DNA of 64,000 bases from Ursus arctos (lineage: Eukaryota; Chordata; Mammalia; Carnivora; Ursidae). The stretch is from the NCBI RefSeq assembly GCF_023065955.2, contig NW_026622997.1, forward strand, positions 5,752,001 to 5,816,000, written 5' to 3'. Positions 46,680-58,639 of the stretch are shown here, piece by piece. The notes under the pieces were generated by a model. That model was not told where the DNA came from. It worked only from the letters and a program-made list of their open reading frames with translations, and ran no database searches. The first letter of the stretch is position 1. The number at the start of each line of letters is the position of its first letter. Position numbers and translations under genes: made by a program.

Positions 46680-46879
46680 TGAGAGAGAGAGAGCGAGCGA
46701 GCATGTGCATGCATGGTGAGGAGGGGCAGAGGGAGAGAGAGAGAGAGAGAATCTTAAGCAGGCTCCATGCTCAGTGCAAGCCCATCACGGGGCTTGATCT
46801 CACAACCCACCCTGAGGTCATGACCTGAGCTGAAATCAAGATTCAAAGGCTTAACTGACTGAGCCACCTAGGTGCCCCT
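46680..46879 (-). mobile_element. Carnivore SINE (SINEC), old subtype
   Basis: Complement ending 'GAGCCACCTAGGTGCCCCTG', with an extended GA run in the body (46681-46750). No clean TSD is visible, consistent with age and with tail growth. Confidence 0.85.
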
Positions 46880-46880
46880 G

Positions 46881-47946
46881 CCATTCTTTACATTTGACCT
46901 GGAGTCCGTCCCTCTCACAGTGGAATCCAGAGTGACTTCCGAGTTGGGGTACGGGCAGCAGCTGCCTGTTTGTAGTAGCTTGAGGCGTTCTTTGCAGGTT
47001 CTCTCTGACCCCGATTTGTCTCCTCTTACTTTTTTTTCTTAGTTACACGAGAGTGTCTGTGTGGCTTGCTGTACAACCATGCAGGAAACACAGTAACTGG
47101 AGTAGAAGGAGCCGAAGTGGGTGGAGTCTGCTTTGCTTCCCCTCCAGCTATCTTTGCTCTATGCCTGCCACACTGATGTCCCTGCCACAATGCTCTGAGG
47201 CCCTGGATGCAGAACCAAGGGCAGCTGTAAGGTGCATGGGAGATGAACGCCCTTCGTCCTCACTGTGCACAGAACTTCCTGTGTGACAAGGTTGGCCCTC
47301 CTTGGCTGGGAGTGCGCAGGGAGTCTGTTGACTCTGGGAGGCAGTGACTTGAAAACCAGCTTGCGCTCACATAATTTTAGAGGGTGTCTGCCTGAGAAAT
47401 GGGATCAGTAGTTCTAGGCCATTTGCGACAGATATTCCTAAGCCCATTTATGCTGCTGAATGAACCCTGAAAAAGAAATTTCAGTGCAGACCGACTTAAG
47501 GAAAATTTACAAAAAAAGTGCATTTTTGAGATACAGTTCATGGGTCAGGAAGTTTGGTGGAATTTCTTTCCAATTCAGCCTATAGGACATTTCCTAAATT
47601 AGAGAAAAACTTGAACTAAAATTTGAAGGCAAGGTGAACGTTCTTGCATGGTCCTTCTTAATGTAATAGTAATCTTTGCTTGAGGAGAAAATGCCCTTAT
47701 GCTGGGATTGGTTGTTGGAAACATGCGAAATTTCCTGTGAATGGCTTTGCTTTTATCATTAATCATTTCTGTGAATAGCTGTTTCCTTAATGACAAATGA
47801 GTAATCTATAAAATGGCATCAGTTTTATGTCCCTGAGTAAGAAAACACACTTATATACATTGACCGCTCCACTCCCCAACCTCAGTCACTGAACATTTGA
47901 GGACCTGAAATAGAAGATCCTTCATTTATAGTCTGCATTTAGTTTT
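46881..47946. other. Unique non-coding DNA
   Basis: Locally GC-richer around 47050-47300, but without CpG-island density. No recognised repeat or domain. Confidence 0.5.
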
Positions 47947-47961
47947 AAAATGTTTGTTCTC

Positions 47962-48138
47962 GGGGTACCTGGGTGGCTGGGTTGGTTAAGCATCTGTCTT
48001 CGGCTCAGGTCGTGATCCCAGGGTCCTGGGAGGGAGCCCCGCGTCTGGCTCCCTGCTCAGTGGGGAGCCTGCCTCTCCCTCTCTCCCCTGCTCATGCTCT
48101 CTCTCTGTCAAATAAATAAAATATTTTAAAAATAAAAT
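47962..48138 (+). mobile_element. Carnivore SINE (SINEC)
   Basis: Head 'GGGGTACCTGGGTGGCTGGG' and body 'CTCCCTGCTCAGTGGGGAGC', an older dog-like subtype. TSD AAAATGTTTGTTCTC (47947-47961) and AAAACATGTGTTCTC (48139-48153) has three differences. Confidence 0.92.
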
Positions 48139-48153
48139 AAAACATGTGTTCTC

Positions 48154-48650
48154 ATTGTAGTTCTGCTATGTATGAACTCTGTATAAAGCATATGAAAGCC
48201 AAAGCACCAGGCCCCCTGACTCAGGCATCATGCTTCACTGGGGCTCCTGATAAGCTATGAGGGGTCATCCAAGGTAAGCTCAACAGGCAGCCACAGCTTG
48301 TTGCAGTAGCTACGAACGGGCAGTAGCTGAGCAAAAGGGACAGTCAACTCTCATAAGAAGAGCCCTCCTTCTTCTCTTTTCCAACTTCAAAAACAAACAC
48401 TTCCCGTTTCCAGCCAGCCAGCTTCCACAACTGGCCTCGCCTGCGTGCGGGGCACATGCCTTTTAAACTACTCTCCCTGGAAGTCCGGGGTGATGTGTGA
48501 GTCGTGCATGCTCTCTGGGCTCCAGGTGCCATGCCCAGTGGTGTGATTGGAAAGAAAACGTAGGACTTTGTTATACGTCTTCATACCCGTGACTACAGCC
48601 AGTGTCTCAGAAACTCCAGCGTTTTATCAAATGCATGAGTTAGACTAGGG
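48154..48650. other. Unique non-coding DNA
   Basis: No repeat or coding signal recognised. Confidence 0.5.
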
Positions 48651-48652
48651 TT

Positions 48653-48882
48653 GGCAAACTGCATCTCAGGCCAAATCCATTTGCTGCTTGTTTTGTAAAT
48701 AAAGTTATATTGGAACACGGCCAAGCTCACGTGTTTACATATAGCCTATGGCTGCTTTGACTGCCGCTTTCCCTCTACATGGCTCGCTTAGGTAGCTGCC
48801 ACAGACACCTTATGACTTGCAACGCCCAGGACATTTACTATTGGGCCTTTTACAGAAAAAGTTTGTCAGTCCTTGACCTAGG
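48653..48882. mobile_element. hAT-type non-autonomous DNA transposon fossil
   Basis: Left end 'AGGGTTGGCAAACTGCATCT' and right end '...AGAAAAAGTTTGTCAGTCCT' are the two inverted termini. The middle 'TTTTGTAAATAAAGTTATAT' and 'ATGGCTGCTTTGACTGCCGC' match the family. Nearly complete at 230 bp, non-coding. Confidence 0.8.
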
Positions 48883-49620
48883 CTAATGCTGAAGCGTAAC
48901 TCAAGTTCATCAGGTGCTATCGTGAAAGGTCAGAGATCCCATGTACAGATATCTCCGGTTCATACTCAGCAGTTACTCCTACCAGAGCACGACTGGATAA
49001 GAAAATTATCTGATGAAATGAACATAATACGTTTTCTTGTATTATGTACAATGTTTTCTAATCCTTATCTGTTTTACTTCTGCAAATGCAATTATCAGTA
49101 TTCCTTCCAACTGGGTATGACATCTGTTACAATGATCCTCAGGTTGTTTTAAGGACTCAGGGACTTTTCCAATTCAACCAAACCTTTCTTCTCTTCTCTT
49201 TGGGTCCTTTGCCTTTGTTGAAGCTTGTTTCATCACTTCCCTTTAATTTTTTCCCCCACCATTCTATGCTCCCACCTTCATTGCTTCCCAGGCCCCACTA
49301 GCTTATTCCAGTGCTCACATAAGAGACTTTAGCACTCGGGAAGAGGAGAGAATGTTCACAGAAATGGGTGCCTGATTTACAGGAGACCTAGATGCAGGTT
49401 TCACCACCGTCACTAACTAGCAGTGGGACCCAGTCTGGTCTCATTAGGAAGAGTTGTAATGATTTTCAAACCAATTATTCTAGGTTCCGAAGCATGAGAC
49501 AAAGTGAAACCTAGTGCATTTGTGTCGTTCTGGTTTGAAAAAAAAAGAGTAAATTCCTGAATTGTGAATTATGTATGTACGTATGTATGTATTTATGTGT
49601 GATTCTATTTCTATAAATAT
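48883..49620. other. Unique DNA, with a short (GTAT)n at 49571-49592
   Basis: No larger element recognised. The 71- and 88-codon frames here are not supported by any family. Confidence 0.5.
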
Positions 49621-49847
49621 TGATTTTAAAAATTTTAAATTCCAGTGTAGTTAACGTACACACATTAATTATATTATATACCTATTTTCATTTCAGGTGT
49701 ACAATATTATGATTCAACAATTCCATACATCACCTGGTGCTCAACACGACAAGCTTCCTCCTTAACCCCCATCACCTATTTCACCCTTCCCCCTCCTACC
49801 TCTCCTCTGATAACCAGCAGTTTGTTCTCTAAAGTTAAGAGGCTCTT

Positions 49848-50083
49848 ACAGGACGCCTGGGTGACTCAGTTGGTTAAGCTTCTGCCTTCAGCTCAGTTCA
49901 TGATCCCGGGGTGCTGGAATCTGGAGTTCCTTGTGGAGCCATGTGTTGAGCCACGTATTGGGCTCCCTGCTCAGAGAGGGGTCTGCTTCTGCTTTTCCCT
50001 CTCCCTCTGCCCCGCCCCTTCTCCTATTTTCTCTCTCTCTCTCCCTCTCTCAAATAAATAAATAAATAAATAATCTTCAAAAA
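49848..50083 (+). mobile_element. Carnivore SINE (SINEC), old subtype, inside L1
   Basis: Head 'GGACGCCTGGGTGACTCAGT', an enlarged body and an (AAAT)n tail. TSD AAGAGGCTCTT (49837-49847) and AAGAGGCTTTT (50084-50094) has one mismatch. Confidence 0.9.
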
Positions 50084-50239
50084 AAGAGGCTTTTTCTTGG
50101 TTTGCCTATTTCTTTTCCTTTGCTCCATTATTTTGTTTCTTAAATTCCACATATGAGTGAAATCATATGGTATTTGTCTTTCTCTGCCTGACTTATTTTG
50201 CTTAGCATTGTACTCTCTAGATCCACCCATGTTGTTGCA

Positions 50240-50515
50240 AATGGCAAGATTTCATTTTTTTTCTTGATGGCTGAGCAATGCTCTATTATATTTTATATAT
50301 ATATATCATATATTTTATATATATATCTCATATATTCATTTTTTTGATGGCTGAGCAATGTTCTATTATATATCTATTATATATCTATTATATATAATAT
50401 ATATTATATATCTATTATATATAATATATATATTATATATCTATTATATATAATAGATATATCTATTTTATATATATATATATTATATATATATATATAA
50501 TAGATATATCTCACA
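50240..50515. repeat. TA-rich expansion with a duplicated L1 segment
   Basis: The L1 motif TTGATGGCTGAGCAATG appears twice (about 50263 and 50344), each followed by 'CTATTATAT' and long TATA/ATAT runs extending to 50508. A single copy is expected here in L1, so local slippage duplicated the segment together with the TA run. Confidence 0.88.
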
Positions 50516-51326
50516 TCTTCTTTATCCATTCATCTGTCAATGGACATTTGGGTTGTTTCCATAATTTGGATATTATAAACAATGCTGCAATAAACATAGG
50601 GGTGCATGTATCCCTTTGAATTAGTGTTTTTGTATTTTTTGGGTAAATACCCATTAGCATGATTACTGGATTGTAGGGTAGTTCCATTTTTTGGGGGGCG
50701 GGGAATAGTTCCATTTTCTAATTTTTTGAGGAATCTCCATACCGTTCTCCACAGTGGCTATACCAGTTTGCATTCCCACCAACAGTGCACAAGGGTTCCT
50801 TTTTCTCCACATCCTCACCAACACTTGTTGTTTCCTGTGTTTTTTATTTTAGCCAACCTGACAGGTGTGAGGTGATATCTCATTGTGGTTTTGATCTGCA
50901 TTTCTCTGATGATCAGTGATGTTGAGCGTCTTTTCATGTGTCTGTTGGTCATCCGCAGGTCTTCTTTGGAGACATGTCTGTTCATATCTTCTGCTCATTT
51001 CTTACTTAGAGTATTTGTTTCATGGGTGTTGAGTTTGACAAGTTCTTTATATATTTTGTACATAAACTCTTTCTCAGATATGTCATTCACAAATATTTTC
51101 TCCCATTCGGTAGGTTATCTTTTAGTTTTCTTGATTGTTTCTTTCACTGTGCAGAAGCTTTTTATTTTGATGTAGTCCCAGTAGTTTATTTTTGCTTTTG
51201 TTTCCCTTGCCTTGGGAGACATATCTAGAAAAGTGTTAGGGCCCATGTCAGAGACATTACTGCTTATGCTCTCTTCTAGGATTTTTACGGTTTCAGTTCT
51301 CACATTTAAGTCTTTTAATCCATTTC

Positions 51327-51364
51327 TTTTTTTTTATAATAATTTTTTATTATGTTATGTTAGT
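51327..51364 (-). mobile_element. 38-bp micro-L1 with a 33-bp TSD
   Basis: A T-run followed by 'TTATTATGTTATGTTAGT', the last bases of a young L1 3' end. The host L1 sequence CAGTTCTCACATTTA... (51294-51326) is repeated at 51365-51397 with one mismatch in 33 bp, an unusually long TSD nearly as long as the insert. Confidence 0.9.
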
Positions 51365-52667
51365 CAGTTCTCACATTTAGGTCTTTTAATCCATTTCGAG
51401 TTTATTTTTGTGTGTAGTTGAGAAAGTAATCTAGTTCCATTCTTTTGCATGTAGTTGATCAGTCTTCCCAACACTATCTGTTGAAGAGATTGTCTTTTTC
51501 CCATTGCATATTCTTTCCAGCTTTGTTGAAGATTAATTGACCATATAGTTGTGCGTTTATTTCTGGGTTTTCTATTTTGTTCCATTGATCTATGTGTCTA
51601 TTTTTGTACCAGTACCACACTGTTTTGATAACAGCTTTGTAGTATAACTTGAAATCTGGAATTCTGATATCTCTGACTTTGTTTCTTTTTTTCAAGATTG
51701 GTTTGGCTATTTGGTTTTTTGGTTTTGTTTTGTTTTGTTTTGTTTTTTTGGTTTTTTGTGGTTCCATACAAATTTTAGGATTGTTTGTTCTAGGTGTGTG
51801 AAAAGTGCTGTTGGTATTTTGATAGGGATTGCATTAAATATGTAGATTGCTTTGGGTATTATTTTAACACTATTTGTTCTCCCATGAGTATGGAATGTCT
51901 CCATTTCTTTGTGTCATCTTCAATTTCTTTCAACAGTGCTTTATTGTTTTCAGAATACAAGTCTTTCACCTCCTTGGTTAGGTTTATTCCTAGGTATCTT
52001 GTTGGTTTTGGTGCAATTATGAATTGGATTAATTCTTTAATTTCTCTTTCTGCTGCTTCATTATTTGTGTATAGATATGCAATAGATTTCTGTACTTCGA
52101 TTTTGTATCTTGTGACTTTACTGAAATCGTGTATCAGTTCTAGCAATTTTTTGTTGGAGTCTTTCGGGTGTTCTATATATAGTATCGTGTCATCTACAAC
52201 TAGTGTAAGTCTTATTTCTTTCTTACTGATTTGGATACCTTTTATTTCTTTTTGTTGTTTGATTGCTGTGGCTAAGACTTCTAGTACTATGTTGAATAAA
52301 AGTGGTGAGAGTGGACATCCTTGTCTTGTTCCTGACCTTAGGGGAAAAGATCTCAAGTGTTCCCCCATCAAGGGTGATGCTAGCTGTGGATTTTTCATGT
52401 ATGGACTTTATTATGTTGAGGTATGTTCCCTCTAAATCTACTCTTTTGAGGGCTTTTATCATGAATGGATGTGGTACTTGGTCAAATGCTTTTTCTGTGT
52501 CTATTGAAATGATCATGTGGCTCTTATCCTTTCTCTTATTGATGTGATGTATCACGTCAATTGATTTCTGAATATTGAACCACTCTTGCATCCTAGGGAT
52601 AAAACCCACTTGATCATGGGGTATGATTTTTGTAACGTATTGTTGGATTTGATTTGCTAGTATTTTT

Positions 52668-53143
52668 TTTATTTTATCTTATTTTATTATTTTATTTTTT
52701 ATAATAATTTTTTATTATGTTATGTTAGTCACCATACAGTATATCCTTAGTTTTTGATGTAGTGTTCCATGATTCATTATTTGTGTATAACACCCAGTGC
52801 ACCATGCAATACGTGCCCTCCTTAATACCCATCACCGGCCTATCCCAGTCCCCCACCTCCCTCCCCTCTGAAGCTCTTGGTTTGTTTCCCAGAGTCCATA
52901 GTCTCTCATGGTTCATTCCCCTTTTCTTTTACCCCCCTTCGTTCTTCCCTTCCTTCTCCTACCGATCTTCCTGCTATTTCTTATGTTCCACAAATGAGTG
53001 AAACCATATGATAATTGTCTTTCTCTGCTTGACTTATTTCACTTAGCATAATCTCCTCCAGTCCCGTCCATGTTGCTGCAAATGTTGGGTAATCGTTCTT
53101 TCTGATGGCTGAGTAATAGTCCATTCTATATATGGACCACATC
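52668..53143 (-). mobile_element. 476-bp young L1, 5'-truncated, inside the old L1
   Basis: Young 3' UTR type (TTAGTCACCATACAGTATAT) followed by the end of ORF2. TSD TTGATTTGCTAGTATTTTT (52649-52667) and TTGATTTGCTCGTATTTTT (53144-53162) has one mismatch. The RT domain of the host L1 is interrupted here. Confidence 0.93.
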
Positions 53144-53630
53144 TTGATTTGCTCGTATTTTTGTTGAGGATTTTTGTATTGATGTTCATCAGAGATATAG
53201 GCCTGTAGTTCTGGTTGTTTTTGTTTTTGTTTTTGTGGTGCATTTATCTGATTTTGTATCAGTGTAACGCTAGCCTCATAGAATGAATTTAAAAGTTTTT
53301 CCTCCTCTCCTATTTTTTGAAATAGTTTGAGAAGAATTAACTCTTTAAATGTTTGGTAAAATTCCCCTGGGAAGCCATCAGGTCCTGAACTTTTGTTCAT
53401 TGGGTGTTTTTTTGATTCCTGATTCAATTTCCTTGCTGCTTGTCAGTCTGTTCAAGTTTTCTATTTCTTCCTGTTTCAGGTTTGGTAGTTTATATGTTTC
53501 TAGGAATTTATCCATTTGTTCTGGGTTGTCTAATTTTTTGGCATATAATTTTTCATAATATTTCTTATTTCTGCAGCATTGATTGCTATTTCTCCTCTTT
53601 CATTTGTGATCTTATTTGAGTCCTTTATCT

Positions 53631-53653
53631 CTCTCTCTCTCTCTCTCTCTCTG
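53631..53653. repeat. (CT)n run inside L1 ORF2
   Basis: A short CT dinucleotide expansion at a place where L1 normally has a few CT units. Confidence 0.85.
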
Positions 53654-56600
53654 GTGAATCTGCCTAGAGGTTTATCAATTTTGTTGATTTTTCAAAGAAT
53701 CAGCTCCTGGTTTCATTGATCTGTTCTATTGTTTTTTTTAGTTTTTATATCACTCGTTTCTTCTCTAATCTTTATTATTTCATTCTTTCTGCTGGTTTTG
53801 GGTTTTCTTTGTTCTTCTCTTTCTAGCTGCCCTAGGTGTAAGGTTAGATTGTTTATTTGAGATTTTTCTTGCTTCTTGAAGTAGGCCTGTATTCCTATCA
53901 ATGTTCCTCTTAGGACAGCTTTTGCTGCATCCCAAAGGTTTTCAGATTCTTGTGTGTTTGTTTTCATTTGTTTCCGTCTTCTGTTTTATTTCTTCTTTGA
54001 TTTCTTGGTTGACCCATTAGTTGTTTTGTAGCATGTTATTTAATATCCACATATTGGTGGTCATTCCAGACTTTTTCTTGTGGCCAATTTCTAGTTTCAT
54101 AGCTTTATGATCAGAAAAGATGCATAGAATGATTTCTAATCTTATTGAATTTGTTGAGACTTGTTTTACTGGTGAATATGTGATCTATTCTGGAGGATGT
54201 TCCATGTGCACTTGAAAAGAATGTGTATTCTGTTTTTTGGGGGGTGGAATGTTCTGAATATATCAGTTAAACCCATCTGGTCCAGTATGTCATTCAAAAT
54301 CATTGTTTCCTTGTTGATTTTCTTTTTAATCTGTCCATTGATGTAAGTGGGGTGCTAAAGGTCCCTACTATTATTGTATTACCATAAATTAGTTCCTTTA
54401 TGTTTGTTATTAACTGTTTCATGTATTTGGGTGCTCCTATGTTTGGTGCATAAATATTTACAATTGTTACATCTTCTTATTGGATTATCCCCTTTATAAG
54501 TATATGTGCCCTTTGTCTCTTTTAACAGGCTTGTTTTAAAGTCTAGTTTGCCAGATATAAGTATTGCTCCTTTGACTTTCTTTTGACATCCATTCACATG
54601 ATAAATGTTTCTCTGTCCCTCACTTTCAATCTGCAGGTGTCTTTAGGTCTGAAACGAGTCTCTTGTAGGTAGCATATACATGGGCCTTATTTTTTTTTAT
54701 TCACTCTGTTACCCTATCTCTTTTGATTAGAACATTTAGTTCATTCACATTCAAAGTAATTATTGATAGATATGTATTTATTGCCATTTTGTTACTTGTT
54801 TTGTGGTTGTTTTTCTAGTTTTTCTCTGATCCTTTCTTTTCTTGCCTTCTTTCATGGTTTGCTGGTTTTCTTTAGTGATACACTTGAATTCATTTCTCGT
54901 TATTCTTTGCATTATCTATTAGTGGCTTTTGATTTGTGGTTACTGTTAGGTTTGTATATGACATCTTCTGTGATAGCCGTCTATATTAAGTTGATGATCA
55001 TTTAAGTTCAAACTCATTCTTTATTCCTCTTCCTCCCCGTGTTTTAGATGCATGGTGTCATATATTACGTGCTTTTATTTTGTGAATCTTTATACTGATT
55101 TTTTACAGAAATACTTATTTTTATTGCTTTGGTATTTCCTATTTTTTATACTCTCACTTATAGTCTTTCCACTCAAAAAGTCTCCTTTAATATTTCTTGT
55201 AGGGCTGGTTATTGGTCATGGAATCCTTTAGTTTTTGTTTGTTTGAGAAGCTCTTTATTTCTCCTTCTATTCCAAATGATAGCCTTTGTGGATAGAATAT
55301 CCTTGTCTGCAGATTTTTCCTATTCAGCATGTCTAATATATCATGCCATTCCCTTCTGGCCTGCAAAGTTTTTGCTGAAAAATCTGCTTATAGCTTTATG
55401 GGGTTTCCCTTGTATGTAACTGTCTTTTTTCTTTTGCTCCTGCTAAATTTCTCTCTTTATCATGAATTTTTGTCATTTTGAAGACTATGTGTCTTCATGT
55501 GGACCTCCTTTAGTTGATTATGTTGGGGAATTTCTGTGCCTCCTTGATCTAGATATCTGTTTCCTTCTCCAGCTTAGGGAAGATTTCAGCTGTCATTTCT
55601 TCAGATAAATGCTCTGCCCCCTTTTTCTCTCTTGTCTCCTTCTGGGACCCCTATAATGTGAATGGTATTACACTTTATGGAGTCACTGAGTTTCTTAAGT
55701 CTATTCTCACTTTGCATACTTCCTTTTTCTCTTATTATTCATCTTGATTACTTTCCATTATTCTGTCTTCTAATTCATTAATTCATTTTTCTATTTCTTC
55801 CAGCCTATTTATTCCATCACATGTAATTTTAATTTCATGTATTATATTCATCATCTGTTATCTTTCTTAAGGCTCTCATTGATGTCCTCCACTTTTTTCT
55901 CAGGTCCAGTGAATATTTTTATGATCATTACTTTAAATTCTTTATCAGAAGTGTTATATATATCCTTTTCACTTAGGTCTCTTGCTATGGTTTTTTTTCC
56001 CGTTCTTTCATTTGTGACATATTCCTCTGTCTCCTCATTTTACCTAACTGTCTGTGTCTGTTTCTGTGTGTTAGGAAAGTCAGCTATGTCTCTTGCTGTT
56101 GAAAGTAGTAGGCAGGATGTACACTTTTAATGAGGTGGCACTGGTCCCCCTCCCCCCTGGGTCATCACCGAGGAGAATGGGGTCTTTTGGGAAGCTCTGT
56201 AAAGCTTGAGCAAAAGGGATGTGTAGTTTTAACAAGGTGCACATGTCCTCTGTGGTGGGTCAGAGACGCAGTGTTGGCAAGGTTTGTGTGGGTCTTCTAA
56301 GAGGAGGGATCCATAGCACTGGGACTGAGGCAGATCTGTCTGGGGGGGGGGGGCATGGTATAAGCAAATTAGATAGTGAGTGCCAGTGCCATGCTAGTTC
56401 CCACAGGTGGCTGCATATTTATGATGAGGGGTAGGGAAAGGAAATGCCAGCTCCTTTGTTCCTGGAGTAGTCCCTTAGCAAACCCTGAGAATAGTAACTA
56501 ACTCTCCCTCCTATAAGCCCTAGGTACCTTTCAAACTGCTGCTTCCAAGCTGTATCTCCAGGGGCTGTTTGCTGTGCTATCTCTTTTAAAGACAAGGGCT

Positions 56601-56845
56601 CATCTTCCTATTGTCATTTGGGCTCTCTTGGAATTGAGCCCACTGATTTTTAAAGTTCCAGGCTTTAAATCTTGGTGGTTGTAAGCACTCAAGAACTTCA
56701 GCCCCTCTGATTTTCAAAACCAAATGCTATGGGTTGTGGAATTTGTTAGACCAGTCTTTGGGTCCTCTTCTGGGTTATTTGCTCTGATGGGAATGTTATC
56801 TAGTTGTATCTATGGGATGAGGTGAGTTTAGGATCCTCCCATCCA

Positions 56846-58639
56846 CCATCTACTCTTGAAGTCTTCTGTGAATATTTATGAGTAAAAGTACACCTGCACT
56901 TCACAATTAAAAATTCCATATTATTTAGTGAGCATCTATTAAATACCCAATGTATTACTTGGTTTGGACTATGCTGCATAAATAAATCCCAATGTTTCTG
57001 CACCTGCTGGTACTTGGTGGGGAAGAGGAAGGTGTGGCTTCCTCATTTGGCCCCTCCTACCTTGTGACATCACCACCATCACCTGTGAAAGAAGAAGAGA
57101 ATTGCACATGGGAGATTTTATGGCCAAGTCCAGAAACGGTGTACATCATATCCTTCTATAGATGCTCTCGACTCATGTCACATATCCCCAAACAAAGTAC
57201 AGAGGGCTGGGCATAAAAGCTTAGCTGTGAGCCCACAATAAGAGGAGAAAGTTGGGCAGGATCTGCCATACCTGTTATGTGCCCAACTGATACCAGATGT
57301 TGAAGGGTTTATGGACATGAACCAGATGGGATTCTTATGAAGATTCATCTAGAATCAGGAGCCTCCAGCTGAAAACAGGAGTCAAGTTCTGTTTCTTGCC
57401 ATAATTTGTTTCTGACTCTGAAGCAAATTTTCTGTAAATAATTTTGAAGTTCATTTTTGGGAAGTTTGCAACCCATGTTGCAATGAATTGATAATGATTC
57501 TCTTATTTCTCCGCAAATCTTAATTGGTATTTCATCTTAAGCCATTGTGCCCCTTACTAAGCTCATGTCTTTCAACCTCAAATCTACTTTTCTTCCCTGC
57601 TCTGTTAGTGCTAGGGCTAGTACTACATTTCCCATTTGCCTTGTGGCTTCTTGTTAGGTCCTAACAACAAGGGGACTTAAAAGAAACTGCAAGATTAGAG
57701 GAGGCCAATGGGACTTTTTCTTTTCTGTGGTTAATTGTTCTTTTTGTTACCATCCCCACCTGCCCTAATGGTGGTGGCCAGTTGCATCCTTTGGCTTTTC
57801 TGTTGCATTCCCAGACCAGCTTCGTTGTGTCTCTCAGATGTACCAGCCCCATCCAGGTAGTACTCCCTCCTTGGTCTGAGTCCCAACTCAGCAGAGCTCC
57901 TTCCTTTCAGCCTCTAAAGTACTGAGAACTCCAATCTCTTTTCTCTGTGTTCACAGAGCTGTTCCCTACAGTTACTACTTCTGAGTTACCAAAGTGCTCC
58001 ATTTTTGCCTCTTGAGCCCCAATACCTATGGAACAACGTTCCTGTATTAAATTCCCTCTGTCAAATTCACTAGCATGATTTCAGTTTTCCTGACTGGACC
58101 CGGGCTAATACAACCGTATTACAACTAAAAGTATGCATTAAATGATGACTCTTGCATTTTATTAGCTTTTTCAAGACCATTTGAGTAATCCAGGTTGTTA
58201 CTCATCCTGCAAAATGCTGATCACCTCTGAAACTGTTTCTAAGCAAATGCATTTCCCCTTAATTTAGCATATGAAACTGATTTATTAGAATAAGAAAATC
58301 AGCAACTGATTAGGAAGAATTCACTGGAATGCATATACTCGTAAACTTAAGGTTAACTCCTTATTGCAGAAAATATCTTCTGCATCGTTTAGAAATATCA
58401 AATATAAATTTGCCTATTCTCTCTCCCCTTTTTTGGTTTGAAAACTAAAATTAGACTCAGTGCAAGTAATCTTATATTAATGGCCTTTGTAAACTAATAA
58501 GATCTTAATGTAGGCATGGAACTTTTATTCTAAAATATAACAGATCACAATTAATGCATTTTGCATGTAATTTTTTTACTTTGCATATGGTATCAACATT
58601 TGATGTAGAAACACCTCCCCTCCCCTATCTATTCATATA
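56846..58639. other. Mostly unique DNA
   Basis: Contains an unresolved LTR-like remnant (57630-58112, listed separately). 58120-58600 is repeat-free, AT-rich and complex in composition, without a coding frame. Confidence 0.5.
57630..58112 (+). mobile_element. Possible LTR remnant of unresolved family
   Basis: The right part, 'TTTTGCCTCTTGAGCCCCAA', 'CTGTATTAAATTCCCTCTGT' and 'CCTGACTGGACCCGGGCTAA' followed by TACAA, looks like the polyadenylation region and terminus of a mammalian LTR. I cannot name the family, and the left boundary is unclear. Confidence 0.4.

Larger units (their letters stand above)
50511..54620 (-). pseudogene. L1 ORF2 relic (endonuclease and reverse transcriptase)
   Basis: ORF2p nicks target DNA with an APE-type endonuclease and copies L1 RNA with its reverse transcriptase. 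Pieces in N-to-C order on the minus strand: endonuclease C-terminal part 54379-54597 (ILISGKLDFKT), linker 53713-53967, start of the RT at 52981-53427 ([16 protein letters not shown]), RT core 52223-52609 ([18 protein letters not shown]) and 51859-52398 ([20 protein letters not shown]), then 51474-51904 and 50511-50714 toward the C-terminus. The catalytic box, usually FADD, reads V-V-D-D (52189-52200): both aspartates are kept but the preceding residues are changed. Stops, frameshifts and a 476-bp insertion at 52668 make it non-functional. Confidence 0.9.
49622..56845 (-). mobile_element. Near-full-length L1 LINE with 5' UTR, dead
   Basis: Read on the minus strand it holds a 5' UTR (about 56845 back to 55900, including a G-run at 56342-56353), the ORF1 region, ORF2 (54620 to about 50100) and a 3' UTR ending at 49622. 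Subtracting its insertions (SINE 49848-50083, micro-L1 51327-51364, L1 52668-53143) and the TA expansion leaves about 6.2 kb, close to a complete L1. Every frame is interrupted. The 5' boundary is approximate and no TSD was found. Confidence 0.85.

Noticed and set aside
46321..46828. Lys/Glu-rich (minus) and Phe-rich (plus) frames
   Set aside because: They translate the TTTTC microsatellite and a SINE and are low-complexity artefacts.
47050..47300. GC-richer stretch considered as a promoter/CpG island
   Set aside because: CpG dinucleotides are sparse, and there is no TATA/initiator arrangement or adjoining exon.
51794..52435. 213-codon plus-strand open frame, the longest in the window
   Set aside because: It lies antisense to the L1 reverse transcriptase region. 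Its length comes from the low A/T-stop content of the complement of ORF2, and it shows no protein family.
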